Virus record (IMG/VR): IMGVR_UViG_3300025466_001309
Location: 1-64,000 of that record
Direction: 5' to 3' (one strand)
From: a virus
Length of the DNA: 64,000 bases
In this document: positions 1 to 7,797 of the stretch, one piece after another
Layout of the letters: every line of letters starts with the position of its first letter
How positions within the stretch are numbered: position 1 is the first letter of the stretch
The notes under the pieces: generated by a model
What the model was told of the DNA's origin: nothing
Seen by the model: only the letters and a program-made list of their open reading frames with translations
The model's database searches: none
Program-made: the position numbers and the translations under genes

Positions 1-96
1 AAATCCTCTCCCCACTCTCTGTGACCTTCACGAAATGCCATGTTTGATTGTTTAGTTAGTATTTTGTTCATATAAAAATCTAAATTCAGATAAATA

Positions 97-124
97 ATTA
101 TAACACAAAAAAGTCTTGTGTCAA
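97..124 (-). promoter_or_regulatory. sigma70-type promoter reading left
   Basis: On the minus strand a perfect -35 box TTGACA (119-124) and a perfect -10 box TATAAT (97-102) are separated by 16 bases. It points out of the window to the left, so its target genes are not visible here. It lies in the 188-base stretch before the first gene, which otherwise holds nothing I can identify. Confidence 0.75.
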
Positions 125-188
125 TAAAAGTGTTCCTCGCGGTTCTCCCAAACCCAGGAACTCTAACAGTTGTAAAGGAACTATCAGC

Positions 189-890
189 ATGAATATTTAT
201 TCTAATTCTCCGTATACCTATTTTCTAATGTGGTCAAATACAAAAATGAAATATTACGGGTGCCAACATGGCAAGAATGCCAATCCTCAGAATATTTTAA
301 CACACAAATATAAAACATCATCTAAGTATACTAAACAACATTGGAAAGAGTTTGGTCCGCCAGATATTATTGTAATTCACAGAACTTTTGTAAGTAAAGA
401 AGAATGTCTTATATTTGAGCACGAATACCTAAAGAGAGTAGGCGCAGTTAAAAAAGATGACTGGCTAAACAAAACTGATAATAGGGCAATATCAACTGAT
501 ACATACTCTCAAGATTCATGGAAATGTAGTCATGAAAGTAGACGACTACATATGGATTCAGATCTAACTTTTAAGAAGTCAATGGCAGAAAGATTTGTAA
601 AGAATATGCAATCCAAATCGGCATCTGCTAAACGATCAAAAACTTTTAATGACATAGGGCATAGTAAAGGTGAAAAGAACCCTCGGTACGGAGTTAAAAT
701 AAAAGGAACGGAGCTCGCAACCAAAATATCTAGTGCCAGAAAATTACAAATTGAATTAAACAAACAAAATGCCGAAAAACTAAACGCTAAAAAATATGTT
801 TGCGAGCACTGCAATACAGGAAATTTAAGTGCAGGCAACTATAAAAGATGGCACCACTTAAATTGCCGACATAAAGTAATCCTTAAATAA
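189..890 (+). CDS. GIY-YIG-like homing endonuclease
   Basis: A 233-residue protein on the opposite strand to its neighbours. The N-terminus (PYTYFLMW about residues 8-15, then YYGCQH about 22-27, followed by a long-HTHKY-type basic segment) resembles the GIY-YIG nuclease core of free-standing phage homing endonucleases, though the signature is loose. The middle is lysine-rich and could bind DNA. The C-terminus carries a probable zinc finger (C205, C208, H222/H223, C226). It starts after an AAGGAAC ribosome site and overlaps the converging queD gene by 8 bases. Isolated plus-strand placement fits a mobile endonuclease gene. Target and activity are unknown. Confidence 0.6.
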   Translation: MNIYSNSPYTYFLMWSNTKMKYYGCQHGKNANPQNILTHKYKTSSKYTKQHWKEFGPPDIIVIHRTFVSKEECLIFEHEYLKRVGAVKKDDWLNKTDNRAISTDTYSQDSWKCSHESRRLHMDSDLTFKKSMAERFVKNMQSKSASAKRSKTFNDIGHSKGEKNPRYGVKIKGTELATKISSARKLQIELNKQNAEKLNAKKYVCEHCNTGNLSAGNYKRWHHLNCRHKVILK

Positions 891-1362
891 ACTCGCCGTC
901 TTCGCGGTGACCCTGGCGATAGGCCATATTTGATGGAGTTTCTCTGACTTCAACTTTTGAACACCAAACTCGGTCTGCTTCATACTTACCGCAACTTGGC
1001 AAGAAGATAGTATTCACATACTCATATAGAAAATCTGCAATGCCTTCGCATCCAGTCTTTTCTACTTCTGTAATTTTTGCCAAACCTAATTTACCTAACT
1101 GCTTGATGGTATCATAGTGCGGATCATCTTGAGCCAATAGTAGAACATGATCAAAGTGTTCTTCTAAAAAGTCCTTGAGTGGGCGTAAACCACCGTAATC
1201 AAAACACCAATTGCGGGCGTCAAGGTCATCACACTCAAATTCAAATTTGAATGATAGTGCGTAACCATGGACAAGATTACAATGACTGTCGGCCCTCCAT
1301 TGACGATATGCCACTGGGGCTAAATGTGAATATTCTTTTGTTGATATAAATTTTTTAGACAT
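883..1362 (-). CDS. queD: QueD-like 6-carboxytetrahydropterin synthase
   Basis: 159 residues matching the tetrahydropterin synthase fold that makes 6-carboxy-tetrahydropterin from 7,8-dihydroneopterin triphosphate in the preQ0/queuosine pathway. The catalytic cysteine region reads HCNLVHGY (C28, H32, Y34), with FDYGGL at about 54-59, an FDH motif (D71, H72) and VRE (E141) near the end. In the E. coli enzyme the HGH motif supplies two zinc ligands; here the second is tyrosine, which I recall as usual in a phage-type subgroup. It has its own promoter just upstream. With FolE at 15.0-15.9 kb it would supply preQ0 precursors for tRNA or DNA modification; the other pathway enzymes are not in this window. 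Confidence 0.85.
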   Translation of the reverse strand: MSKKFISTKEYSHLAPVAYRQWRADSHCNLVHGYALSFKFEFECDDLDARNWCFDYGGLRPLKDFLEEHFDHVLLLAQDDPHYDTIKQLGKLGLAKITEVEKTGCEGIADFLYEYVNTIFLPSCGKYEADRVWCSKVEVRETPSNMAYRQGHREDGEFI

Positions 1363-1381
1363 GCTGTTTTCTCCTATGTTA

Positions 1382-1410
1382 ATTATAGCATAGGCGGCAG
1401 AGTTTGTAAA
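1382..1410 (-). promoter_or_regulatory. sigma70-type promoter for queD
   Basis: Minus-strand TTTACA (1405-1410) and TATAAT (1382-1387) with a 17-base spacer, 20 bases before the queD start codon and downstream of the small gene at 1438-1608. Confidence 0.7.
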
Positions 1411-1437
1411 GCGGGAATGACGCCAAGACCGCTTGAA

Positions 1438-1608
1438 CTATTTAAGTTTCTGTAGCTCTTCCTTAACAATTTTAATGTCTGACTTGATATCGTTGATCAT
1501 TTTTACTTCTTCGCAACGACCTTTGAATGTGAATATAATGTTTCCAATGAATAACAACCAACCAATAAAGCCTATGATAACAAATAAGTTTATATGAATA
1601 TGTGCCAT
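1438..1608 (-). CDS. small membrane protein, 56 aa
   Basis: A 56-residue reading frame. Residues about 7-28 form one hydrophobic membrane segment and the C-terminal half (about 31-56) is charged and heptad-like, suggesting a short coiled coil. A ribosome site (GGGAGA, 7 bases before ATG) supports translation. It lies between clpP and queD on the same strand. Function unknown; a membrane-anchored accessory peptide is the only inference possible. Confidence 0.7.
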   Translation of the reverse strand: MAHIHINLFVIIGFIGWLLFIGNIIFTFKGRCEEVKMINDIKSDIKIVKEELQKLK

Positions 1609-1671
1609 AATATAATCTCCCTTAAGTGAAATATTTACTCGTACTAGAAGGAGATTATTGTGATGGTTTAA

Positions 1672-2268
1672 TTATCTTTTGGCCACAATCTGGTCACATA
1701 ATCCATAGGCTAGTGCATCTGGTGCAGACATAAATGTGTCACGATCCATGTCACGCTCAAAGTCTTCAAATGTTTTACCTGCCGTATTATGTTCAACGTA
1801 AAGTTCTGTTAACCTACGTTTCCAAAACATAATCTCTTTGTAACTGATTTCGATATCTGACGCCATACCTCTAGCACCGCCTGATGGTTGGTGTATCATA
1901 TGACGACTGTTGGGCAACAGATAACGCTTACCTTTGGCTCCTGCCTGTGCTAGGAAACTACCCATGGAGCAGGCTTGACCCATAACATAGGTAGCAACAT
2001 CTGGTTTGACAAACTGCATAACATCATAGATACCCATGCCAGCAGTAATAACACCCCCAGGACTATTGATGTAAAAGTTAATATCCTTGTCGGAATCGGC
2101 ACTCTCTAAATGTAGCATCTGTGCGATGACTAAGTTAGCAGAGTAGTCATCTACTGGGCCATTTAAGAAAACAATGCGTTCATTTAATAATCTACTGTAG
2201 ATATCAAAGGCACGCTCACCTTGGCCGGTCTTTTCTACGACCATTGGTACTAAATTATCTGTAATCAT
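1672..2268 (-). CDS. clpP: ClpP serine protease subunit
   Basis: 198 residues, normal length for ClpP, the proteolytic subunit of the Clp ATP-dependent protease. All family landmarks are present: the oxyanion and substrate region NSPGG (69-72), nucleophile S101 in GQACSMGSF, catalytic H126 in HMIHQPSGG and catalytic D173, followed by the conserved [15 protein letters not shown] segment. It should assemble as a double heptamer in the cytoplasm and needs a Clp ATPase; a phage ClpX with an intact ClpP-docking loop lies at the other end of the window. It directly follows the 95-residue gene at 2269-2556, end to end, so the two are probably co-translated. Confidence 0.96.
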   Translation of the reverse strand: MITDNLVPMVVEKTGQGERAFDIYSRLLNERIVFLNGPVDDYSANLVIAQMLHLESADSDKDINFYINSPGGVITAGMGIYDVMQFVKPDVATYVMGQACSMGSFLAQAGAKGKRYLLPNSRHMIHQPSGGARGMASDIEISYKEIMFWKRRLTELYVEHNTAGKTFEDFERDMDRDTFMSAPDALAYGLCDQIVAKR

Positions 2269-2556
2269 TTATTCTACACTTTCGTATGTTGCTTCAAAAA
2301 TATCTGGCTTGCAGGCATAGAACTCGCCCTGCACACCCTTAATAATCCAATCACCTTCTGTGGCAATATGTTTAACTGTTAAATGGACCCCATCTTCTAG
2401 TGTGCCAATTTCTGCTTCACCTAGGGCAGTAGGATGACGAGCTTTGCTAATGTTGCCAATTGTGCCGCCACAAAATGCCTTTAGATTAGCAATACCTTCT
2501 TCAGTATAAATGAATTGTACTGCATCAATTACCACTGGTTTTTTCCTAAACTTCAT
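2269..2556 (-). CDS. conserved phage protein (KPVVIDAVQF type)
   Basis: 95 residues starting MKFRKKPVVIDAVQF and containing EGDWIIKGVQGEFYACKPDIF near the C-terminus, a pattern I recognise from a widespread family of small phage and prophage proteins of unknown function. It abuts clpP with no gap and overlaps the upstream 52-residue gene by four bases (ATGA), so it belongs to one operon. No catalytic motif is evident. Confidence 0.8.
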   Translation of the reverse strand: MKFRKKPVVIDAVQFIYTEEGIANLKAFCGGTIGNISKARHPTALGEAEIGTLEDGVHLTVKHIATEGDWIIKGVQGEFYACKPDIFEATYESVE

Positions 2557-2711
2557 ATGCTTTCACCTCTTTCTTCTATTCTATTGCACTTGCTACATTG
2601 AAATACATAGTATTGACCAGCAGGCTTTTCGTTATAAGTCATTGGGGCATGGCCGAATAATTTCCAATCATGCCAGCAACCGTGCCACAAGAACTGCCAA
2701 ATTTTAATCAT
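2553..2711 (-). CDS. small zinc-finger-like protein, 52 aa
   Basis: A 52-residue frame with a CxxC pair (CSKCNR) near the C-terminus and several His, Cys and Trp residues in the first half (WHGCWHDW), so a small zinc-binding fold is plausible. Its stop overlaps the start of the next gene by ATGA, and its own ATG shares one base with the stop of the 138-residue gene upstream. This tight coupling is the main support for it being real. Function unknown. Confidence 0.7.
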   Translation of the reverse strand: MIKIWQFLWHGCWHDWKLFGHAPMTYNEKPAGQYYVFQCSKCNRIEERGESI

Positions 2712-3127
2712 TATGCATCCTTGTTCATTTTAATATTTGCTAGACCTGCAACTACCTGGAAGTTATCCCAAGCAGTTTTAACAGCGGGGAATTTCTCTAA
2801 CTCATCACTGGGCAGAGTTGCCTCTAACCAATAATAAGGCATGCGTCTGACATGATACCCAAACTTACGAGGTTGATGTAGCCTGCCTGTTTCCCAGAGT
2901 TCAATACTAACACTACGAAACCGATCTTCGTCTTCGTTTGAATAACTGGCCCACTCTGGAGCACTAAGTCCCAAATGGTCATGATATCCTTGCCAAATAC
3001 CTTCCCACTGGTCATCATCGTGTGGATCAAAATCTGTACGAGCAATGACCACCAGTACATCATTAATGTCTACTGTGCCGTCGACAATATCTCTTACACA
3101 ACGACTATATGATAGTCCAATTTTCAT
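2711..3127 (-). CDS. phage hypothetical protein, 138 aa
   Basis: Soluble acidic protein rich in Trp, Tyr and Asp (for example DDDQWEGIWQGYHDHLG), with no recognised domain. It ends in a charged tail and is coupled to the following 52-residue gene through an overlapping TAATG. The pattern of a small Trp-rich protein ending in a short Lys-rich stretch is common in phage accessory operons. Function not assignable. Confidence 0.75.
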   Translation of the reverse strand: MKIGLSYSRCVRDIVDGTVDINDVLVVIARTDFDPHDDDQWEGIWQGYHDHLGLSAPEWASYSNEDEDRFRSVSIELWETGRLHQPRKFGYHVRRMPYYWLEATLPSDELEKFPAVKTAWDNFQVVAGLANIKMNKDA

Positions 3128-3328
3128 TTATTTTCCAATCATTTGTTTACGACATTGCATCTTAGCCGCTATAGGAAAGTCTGGATTTATTTCCGCCGTA
3201 CTACAATTATACACTCTGCCATCTTGCTTGGGCAAGTACTTACAACAGATAAGTAGACCTAAAATAATAAATCCAATACCTATCCATAGGTCTGACATTG
3301 TGTTATTTGCTGGAGGAGTCTGAGTCAT
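3128..3328 (-). CDS. small membrane protein, 66 aa
   Basis: I place the start at the ATG at 3328 because AGGA sits about five bases upstream, giving 66 residues; a longer in-frame extension has no better start. One membrane helix spans about residues 12-30 (IGIGFIILGLLICC), followed by a soluble tail with three cysteines. The start overlaps the end of the BPSL0761-like gene by 26 bases. Function unknown. Confidence 0.65.
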   Translation of the reverse strand: MTQTPPANNTMSDLWIGIGFIILGLLICCKYLPKQDGRVYNCSTAEINPDFPIAAKMQCRKQMIGK

Positions 3329-3563
3329 TTTTATCCTGTTCGTATTGTTTGAGCATTCTGTATAAATCTTCCATTCTCTTGGCAAAGACACGAGGAGCAC
3401 CTGCTGCCGCTTCTTCCATATCCCACTCATTGGGATAATGTCGTAGAATATTTCTAGCTTCAGTTTTCATCTCGTCACTGAGACCACTTCGTTTATCAGC
3501 AATAGACTGAAGAAACTTGCCAGCCCATATTACCGCACGATATCTTTCATCAGGGAGCGTCAT
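3303..3563 (-). CDS. BPSL0761-like small protein
   Basis: 86 residues from the ATG at 3563. The opening MTLPDERYRAVIWAGKFL and the later ARNILRHYP segment closely follow the pattern of the BPSL0761 family, short bacterial and phage proteins of unknown role that share a DERxRAV start and an LLRHYP motif. The start overlaps the stop of the upstream gene by 14 bases, as throughout this operon. The polar Asp/Ser tail is probably disordered. Confidence 0.7.
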   Translation of the reverse strand: MTLPDERYRAVIWAGKFLQSIADKRSGLSDEMKTEARNILRHYPNEWDMEEAAAGAPRVFAKRMEDLYRMLKQYEQDKNDSDSSSK

Positions 3564-3999
3564 TGGATAATTCCTCTTCTGGAGTATCATAATCAATACC
3601 ACCGTGTTCTTTACACATAGTTCTAACCCATCCTCCTTGGGGAAGTGTAGGCCAATTGGTAGTAGCAGGTTTACCACATTCCTCGCAGATAACTCCACTC
3701 ATACTTTCTGCCATTGCTACAAGCCCACGAATATAGTCATCACCACCTGTATAGTAAAATCTCAATGTGCCAAACTTTTCTTTAACTTGATCTAATGTCA
3801 CTTGCCGTACAACTTCTTTTTCTCTATTTTGCCAATCAATATAGCTTTGGATATTACCCATTAATTGATTCAAAATTTGAAACCATCCATCACCACATGA
3901 AAACCCCCAACACATTGCAGTCTCAGTCATAGGCTTGTCACGGTTTACCATCATCTTTGGGTATACTTTACATAGGTATTCGTCGTTTTCTTTTTTCAT
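3550..3999 (-). CDS. zinc-ribbon phage protein, 149 aa
   Basis: 149 residues. An N-terminal Cys-rich part (CWGFSCGDGWFQIL) is followed by a helical region, the segment KEKFGTLRFYYTGGDD, and a C-terminal CEECGKPA ... CKEHG cluster that probably binds zinc. I recognise the FGTLRFYY plus zinc-ribbon layout from phage and gammaproteobacterial hypothetical proteins, but no function is established. It overlaps its neighbours by 4 and 14 bases. Confidence 0.7.
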   Translation of the reverse strand: MKKENDEYLCKVYPKMMVNRDKPMTETAMCWGFSCGDGWFQILNQLMGNIQSYIDWQNREKEVVRQVTLDQVKEKFGTLRFYYTGGDDYIRGLVAMAESMSGVICEECGKPATTNWPTLPQGGWVRTMCKEHGGIDYDTPEEELSNDAP

Positions 4000-4292
4000 A
4001 TATAGGTATCTACATTAGTGCCAACATAAAACAAGTATCTATAATCATTGTAATCATGATGATTTTTCCTAAGATTATAGAGATGTATATTCTCGGCCGT
4101 GTGTTTATGTTCTCTGTTCTTTTCTATTCTTCTTTGTTCTTGTAACTTTAATAGATTCTTCTCATGAAAATGTTTAGTAGCAACTTGAGCGTCATGATGT
4201 CTTTGTTGATCCAATACCAATTGATGATTATATTTTTTAGTATAATCAGCATGTGGCGTAGGATGATTGACTGGTACTGTTACATTAGACAT
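3996..4292 (-). CDS. His-rich hypothetical protein, 98 aa
   Basis: A small basic protein unusually rich in His, Asn and Tyr, mostly predicted helical (HDAQVATKHFHEKNLLKLQEQRR). No family recognised. It starts eight bases inside the end of the 172-residue gene and ends four bases inside the zinc-ribbon gene, so it sits in the same translational chain. Confidence 0.6.
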   Translation of the reverse strand: MSNVTVPVNHPTPHADYTKKYNHQLVLDQQRHHDAQVATKHFHEKNLLKLQEQRRIEKNREHKHTAENIHLYNLRKNHHDYNDYRYLFYVGTNVDTYI

Positions 4293-4803
4293 TTTCTGAA
4301 CGGTTGATCATCTCTTGTAATATTTTTTCTATCATTTGATTCAAGGTGATATCATGCTCATGTGCCAATTTCATAAGCTGTAACTGTAGGTCTTCTTCTA
4401 GGTCAAACTCGATCTCGACACGAGTATCATAAGGCTCGCCTGCCTTGATAGCTAGACATTTAGAAATAAAATCATCATCTACTTCTAAATCTATAAAGTC
4501 GACATCATCCCAGGCTTGGTTAGGACTGCTGGTCCTATTTTTTGCTTCCTTTTGAAACTTTTCAATCTTATCAGAGTGAATCATCCGATATGCACGATTG
4601 TTGGTATAGTCGCAGACTGAAACTTCAAATACCTTTTGGCTCTTGGTACTGAATACAATGTTGAAACTCCAACCACCTTTGTCGTGAAGTCCATTCCAAC
4701 TACTCAATTGATATGCATGGTTGCCGTAGCAACTCCACATATAATCACTGCCTTCAGTAATCTTGTAGTCGACCAACTCCATGAATTCTTTCATTGTGAT
4801 CAT
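4285..4803 (-). CDS. hypothetical protein, 172 aa
   Basis: 172 residues. The C-terminal third (EEDLQLQLMKLAHEHDITLNQMIEKILQ, about 133-165) resembles a ribbon-helix-helix or Arc-like DNA-binding segment, in which a short strand precedes two helices. The N-terminal two thirds are Trp-rich and not recognised. Role as a small regulator is possible but inferred only from that C-terminal pattern. Confidence 0.65.
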   Translation of the reverse strand: MITMKEFMELVDYKITEGSDYMWSCYGNHAYQLSSWNGLHDKGGWSFNIVFSTKSQKVFEVSVCDYTNNRAYRMIHSDKIEKFQKEAKNRTSSPNQAWDDVDFIDLEVDDDFISKCLAIKAGEPYDTRVEIEFDLEEDLQLQLMKLAHEHDITLNQMIEKILQEMINRSENV

Positions 4804-4991
4804 CTTGTTTTTACCCCCAACCTTTCAGTGGTAATTAGTGCTACAAGAATAATGGCATTAATTGCTACTATGTTCCATTCCTCGCGTTCAATTGAAATAG
4901 CAGTAATTGATGTAGTGAAACCAATCAAGAACCAAGATATTTGGATGTCATAGTCTACAAACCAATTAATGATTTTTCTGAATATGTTCAT
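4800..4991 (-). CDS. small membrane protein, 63 aa
   Basis: Two hydrophobic stretches (about 18-32 and 41-54) indicate a small inner-membrane protein with both ends short and basic. It is coupled by ATGA to the next gene. Similar two-helix proteins occur in phage accessory regions; no function known. Confidence 0.65.
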   Translation of the reverse strand: MNIFRKIINWFVDYDIQISWFLIGFTTSITAISIEREEWNIVAINAIILVALITTERLGVKTR

Positions 4992-5035
4992 AATCTACTC
5001 CTAAAATATAATTATAAAGGAATATTCAAAGAATG

Positions 5036-5152
5036 TCAAGTCCAATTTTTAGAACATGTATGTTCAATAGTGTATTCTGGTATTTCAATACTACTTAATA
5101 TTGTTAGCCAAAATGCAGTTCCGACAATTATACCTAGTAGGAATTTTTTCAT
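5036..5152 (-). CDS. small membrane peptide, 38 aa
   Basis: A 38-residue frame starting MKKFLLGIIVGTAFW, i.e. a lysine pair followed by one hydrophobic helix, then a short polar tail with one Cys. Its ATG overlaps the TGA of the upstream gene (ATGA at 5149-5152), which supports translation. It could be a membrane anchor or a secreted peptide. Confidence 0.55.
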   Translation of the reverse strand: MKKFLLGIIVGTAFWLTILSSIEIPEYTIEHTCSKNWT

Positions 5153-5517
5153 TTTATTGCCAATACAATGTAATCAACATAGACCATCCACATTGCGGTG
5201 AATATTACTGCGGCCCATAAAGTTAAGTCTGGAATTTCTCTATCAAATCTTGTGTCTATGCTGGTATCTATTTCTTTTTTGGGTGTTTGTTCTGACAATG
5301 TTAATTCCCTATCAATGTATTTGACCTGCCAGGTTTCTGTATAAGGATTCGCAGTTTCTACAGAATCATCACTTACTACAACCTGACTGTGTTCAATATA
5401 ATTTAGTGCAACTGCATCATCTGGTTTAAAATTGCTTTCTCCAAAGGGAAACAAAAAACTACCATCAGTTTCGATGTATAGTCCATGTTCATTTTTTTGA
5501 ATGTTGTGTAGGCTCAT
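5149..5517 (-). CDS. tail-anchored membrane protein, 122 aa
   Basis: I use the ATG at 5517 (MSLHNIQK) because a start further upstream would overlap the preceding gene extensively. The soluble acidic N-terminal domain of about 95 residues is followed by one C-terminal membrane helix (about 98-118), so it is probably tail-anchored. No family recognised. Confidence 0.6.
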   Translation of the reverse strand: MSLHNIQKNEHGLYIETDGSFLFPFGESNFKPDDAVALNYIEHSQVVVSDDSVETANPYTETWQVKYIDRELTLSEQTPKKEIDTSIDTRFDREIPDLTLWAAVIFTAMWMVYVDYIVLAIK

Positions 5518-5764
5518 AAGGGTAATGTCTTTTGTCGTATACAGTGAAATGAATAGCATAACCAAATATGCCTGCTATGATATTTAACCCTGCATGATCT
5601 TCCTGAGCACTATAACTAAAATAAAAGTTTATCAACTCACCTCCATAATAGCTGTGCTCTAACTCCCAACTTAGATGTTGATTAACTTGCCCGCGGACAG
5701 ATCCTAGATGTTTGAAATATTCAAACGGTAATCTAATATTGAAATTAACATGTATTAATTTCAT
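5489..5764 (-). CDS. hypothetical protein, 91 aa
   Basis: A small soluble protein with alternating strands and aromatic residues (YYGGELINFYFSYS). No domain recognised. Overlaps its upstream neighbour by four bases and its downstream neighbour by 29. Confidence 0.6.
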   Translation of the reverse strand: MKLIHVNFNIRLPFEYFKHLGSVRGQVNQHLSWELEHSYYGGELINFYFSYSAQEDHAGLNIIAGIFGYAIHFTVYDKRHYPYEPTQHSKK

Positions 5765-5997
5765 TCTTCGCCAAACCGATTTTTAATTTCTTTAGCAATC
5801 ATACCAGCAGTCCAACTTGGATGCTCTCGGCACAATTTTAGGCACTCCATCCAAGTTTGTCTAACAATCTCTTTTGTATAGTAATCCATAGTAACAGGAA
5901 ACAATGGTTCTGGATAGTTTTCAAGATCCTTAGTTTCCCGCCATGCTCTCAAATGGGCCATCCGATGTGCTTTTCTTTGTTTGGGTGTCATGCCCAT
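5761..5997 (-). CDS. hypothetical protein, 78 aa
   Basis: Basic N-terminus (MGMTPKQRKAHRMAHLRAWRE) resembling the start of small DNA-associated phage proteins, followed by a helical domain. No catalytic motif. It overlaps the end of the Gly-rich 48-residue frame at 5930-6076, so at least one of the two starts may be wrong. Confidence 0.6.
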   Translation of the reverse strand: MGMTPKQRKAHRMAHLRAWRETKDLENYPEPLFPVTMDYYTKEIVRQTWMECLKLCREHPSWTAGMIAKEIKNRFGEE

Positions 5998-6076
5998 ATT
6001 TAGTACACATCAATGAGCCTCCTATGCCACTATCACCTGCATGGATATTACTACCTGCTTTAATTTGTTCGTTCAT
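5930..6076 (-). CDS. possible small protein, 48 aa
   Basis: Frame from the ATG at 6076 (MNEQIKAGSNIHAGD). It overlaps the next gene by 68 bases, unusually much for this region, and has only a weak ribosome site. The composition (Gly, Ser, Thr, one Cys) is compatible with a structural peptide. I rate it as doubtful. Confidence 0.35.
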   Translation of the reverse strand: MNEQIKAGSNIHAGDSGIGGSLMCTKYGHDTQTKKSTSDGPFESMAGN

Positions 6077-6077
6077 T

Positions 6078-6419
6078 TTATGAATGTATAGGATTAAGAA
6101 GTGGGGCGTTATACCCAAGGATCGCTCCTAATGGATTGGTGCCAACTAACATAGCATAATTAGCATCGTACACTGGTTGCACTGGTGGTTTAAGGATGCT
6201 TTCAAATGTTGGTGTAGCGGCTGTTGGTGCGGTGTAATATGGAGTATTAATTAAAATAGCCGAACCAGGTTGTGATCCTTGTGCTATTTGATAGGCTAAG
6301 AAGATATTGTTGGCAGGCGGGGTATTAGGTGCAAAGTCTGTGATTTGTACTATCCTTAAATTAGATGCAATATTTACCGGGGTGATTGCTGTGTTGTGAG
6401 TTGATGCCAAATAAATCAT
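6078..6419 (-). CDS. hypothetical protein, 113 aa
   Basis: A Pro-, Ala- and Asn-rich protein of low charge (for example NTPPANNIFLAYQ), composition typical of phage virion-associated or unstructured proteins. Starts with ATG overlapping the stop of the upstream zinc-finger gene. No family recognised. Confidence 0.55.
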   Translation of the reverse strand: MIYLASTHNTAITPVNIASNLRIVQITDFAPNTPPANNIFLAYQIAQGSQPGSAILINTPYYTAPTAATPTFESILKPPVQPVYDANYAMLVGTNPLGAILGYNAPLLNPIHS

Positions 6420-6601
6420 TCTATTTCTCCTAGTTCTAAATCTTGTGAGACCATGTCTACCATGCTACTATAACAAGTGGGGCAAAAAGCCACAGGTAGT
6501 ATACCAAAGTAACCTAGTACCCCACCTTCATCTTCGGTAAATTCACAACTGCATACATTACACTTGTGATCTTCACCTATGTGTTTGAACCCTTGAATCA
6601 T
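6416..6601 (-). CDS. small zinc-ribbon protein, 61 aa
   Basis: 61 residues with two CxxC-type knuckles (CNVCSC near residue 15 and CPTC near residue 40), the usual spacing of a zinc ribbon. Such small ribbons in phages can bind nucleic acid or host proteins, but nothing more specific is visible. ATGA overlap couples it to the first MNERI-family gene upstream. Confidence 0.65.
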   Translation of the reverse strand: MIQGFKHIGEDHKCNVCSCEFTEDEGGVLGYFGILPVAFCPTCYSSMVDMVSQDLELGEIE

Positions 6602-6849
6602 TCTTCAACTCCGAAATGTTTCCTAATCGCTTTTGAGCAATCATGTGTGCCTCTTGCCCATTCTGAACTTATTTTATGATCCAACAATAAATCACATTGA
6701 TTGGCACATTCCCGCACAATCAACTCGGCGAACTTTTCTTTGTCAAAATATTCTACTTGTTCTATGTAACCTTTACCTCTGTAACCTTCATGATTCATGG
6801 AGAGAGTTGAAGTAGCCTCATCAGCAAGTTGTCTAATTCGTTCGTTCAT
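6598..6849 (-). CDS. MNERI-family small protein (copy 1)
   Basis: 83 residues: MNERIRQLADEA start, KFAELIVRECANQC centre (about 48-61) and HFGVEE end. The family is recurrent in marine myoviruses, as far as I recall, and has no known function. The invariant Glu-Cys in the central motif might matter for metal or partner binding. Coupled to both neighbours by ATGA. Confidence 0.8.
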   Translation of the reverse strand: MNERIRQLADEATSTLSMNHEGYRGKGYIEQVEYFDKEKFAELIVRECANQCDLLLDHKISSEWARGTHDCSKAIRKHFGVEE

Positions 6850-7031
6850 TCTTCAACTCCAAGTCTTTCAAAAAAACCTTGCCATCCTTTGGATATGTGC
6901 CATCCTTTGAATAACAAATTTCCATTTATTGTTTTCCTATAAGAAACTGCACTATGATATAACAGGAATCTTTTGCCATTAACGTCAAAGAACAAGTATC
7001 CTCGAACAAATGCTTCAATAGTTTTGTTCAT
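6846..7031 (-). CDS. unrelated small protein inside the array, 61 aa
   Basis: 61 residues beginning MNKTIEAFVRGYLFF and ending FFERLGVEE. The middle lacks the KFAELIVREC motif, but the last residues and the gene junctions match the MNERI family. It looks like a foreign insert captured between recombining family ends, or a very divergent member. Function unknown. Confidence 0.65.
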   Translation of the reverse strand: MNKTIEAFVRGYLFFDVNGKRFLLYHSAVSYRKTINGNLLFKGWHISKGWQGFFERLGVEE

Positions 7032-7312
7032 TCTTCAACTCCGAAAAATTGTTTGATACCCTTGCTGGCATCGTCCACTGCCAACGCATATCCATAGTCT
7101 CGGTCATGCCAATATTGCTGTTCTTCGTGTAAGCATTCTTTCTGCTCGTCCACAATAGTGATACATTCCCTAACAATCAACTCGGCGAACTTTTTGTAAT
7201 CTTCTAATCTTGGATACTTAAAATCACCATCGTTTATATTAGATTCATTTGTCATCCAGTTGTGATAATTTAATCCAGCCTCATCAGCAAGTTGTCGAAT
7301 TCGTTCGTTCAT
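7028..7312 (-). CDS. MNERI-family small protein (copy 2)
   Basis: The longest member at 94 residues, with MNERIRQLADEA, KKFAELIVRECITIVDEQK in the middle and QFFGVEE at the end. The insertion between the N-terminal and central motifs accounts for the extra length. Confidence 0.8.
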   Translation of the reverse strand: MNERIRQLADEAGLNYHNWMTNESNINDGDFKYPRLEDYKKFAELIVRECITIVDEQKECLHEEQQYWHDRDYGYALAVDDASKGIKQFFGVEE

Positions 7313-7515
7313 TCTTCAACTCCGAAATGTTTCAGCAAAAATTCTAAATCAGGATGACCTCTATGAAAGGCAGTATCAACACATTCCCGCACAACCAACT
7401 TGGCGAACTTTTCTTCATTCAATACATAAATGTAATGACTTTCACCTTCTCTGGCACGGTAATCAAATTTCTTTTCTCTAGCCTGTTCAGCAAGTTGTTG
7501 AATTCGTTCGTTCAT
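7309..7515 (-). CDS. MNERI-family small protein (copy 3)
   Basis: 68 residues: MNERIQQLAEQAREKK, KFAKLVVRECVDTA and KHFGVEE. Slightly diverged central motif (FAKLV rather than FAELI). Overlaps the small membrane-protein gene upstream by four bases. Confidence 0.8.
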   Translation of the reverse strand: MNERIQQLAEQAREKKFDYRAREGESHYIYVLNEEKFAKLVVRECVDTAFHRGHPDLEFLLKHFGVEE

Positions 7516-7628
7516 CTGCCCTCCTTAGCATCATTATAACCAATCAGATAACCCATCACCAATGCAAACAACATACCCGCAATAGCAATGGCTGTGCCAA
7601 TGATTGATTCCCAATTAAATTCATTCAT
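7512..7628 (-). CDS. single-helix membrane peptide, 38 aa
   Basis: From the ATG at 7628 (MNEFNWESI): one membrane helix (about 8-30, IIGTAIAIAGMLFALVMGYLIG) ending in a short polar tail. A longer upstream extension of the frame would collide with the neighbouring gene, whose stop lies just upstream. Single-helix peptides like this recur through the operon. Confidence 0.6.
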   Translation of the reverse strand: MNEFNWESIIGTAIAIAGMLFALVMGYLIGYNDAKEGR

Positions 7629-7797
7629 GCCGGTCCTTTTCCCAAGGGGTAAATTCGTATCTGTAAATTGGTAACAGGCCAAACAACCATGTACCAACCT
7701 TTACTTGTTTTAATCCTCTATGCTCAACTTCAGGCCGGTATTGGTCTGGGGTATTTCTAATTCTCGTGAAGTCATCTTGAAAATTTGTTAGATTCAT
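7621..7797 (-). CDS. hypothetical protein, 58 aa
   Basis: A 58-residue frame (MNLTNFQDDFTRIRNTPDQY...) ending PWEKDRHE. Start and stop overlap both neighbours by a few bases, giving an unbroken coupled series; an ATG one codon earlier (7800) is also possible. Basic and Pro/Tyr-rich in the second half. No family recognised. Confidence 0.6.
   Translation of the reverse strand: MNLTNFQDDFTRIRNTPDQYRPEVEHRGLKQVKVGTWLFGLLPIYRYEFTPWEKDRHE

Noticed and set aside
530-838. 102-residue minus-strand frame inside the GIY-YIG-like gene
   Set aside because: Fully inside a plus-strand gene with recognisable motifs; no ribosome site and no domain. A shadow frame.
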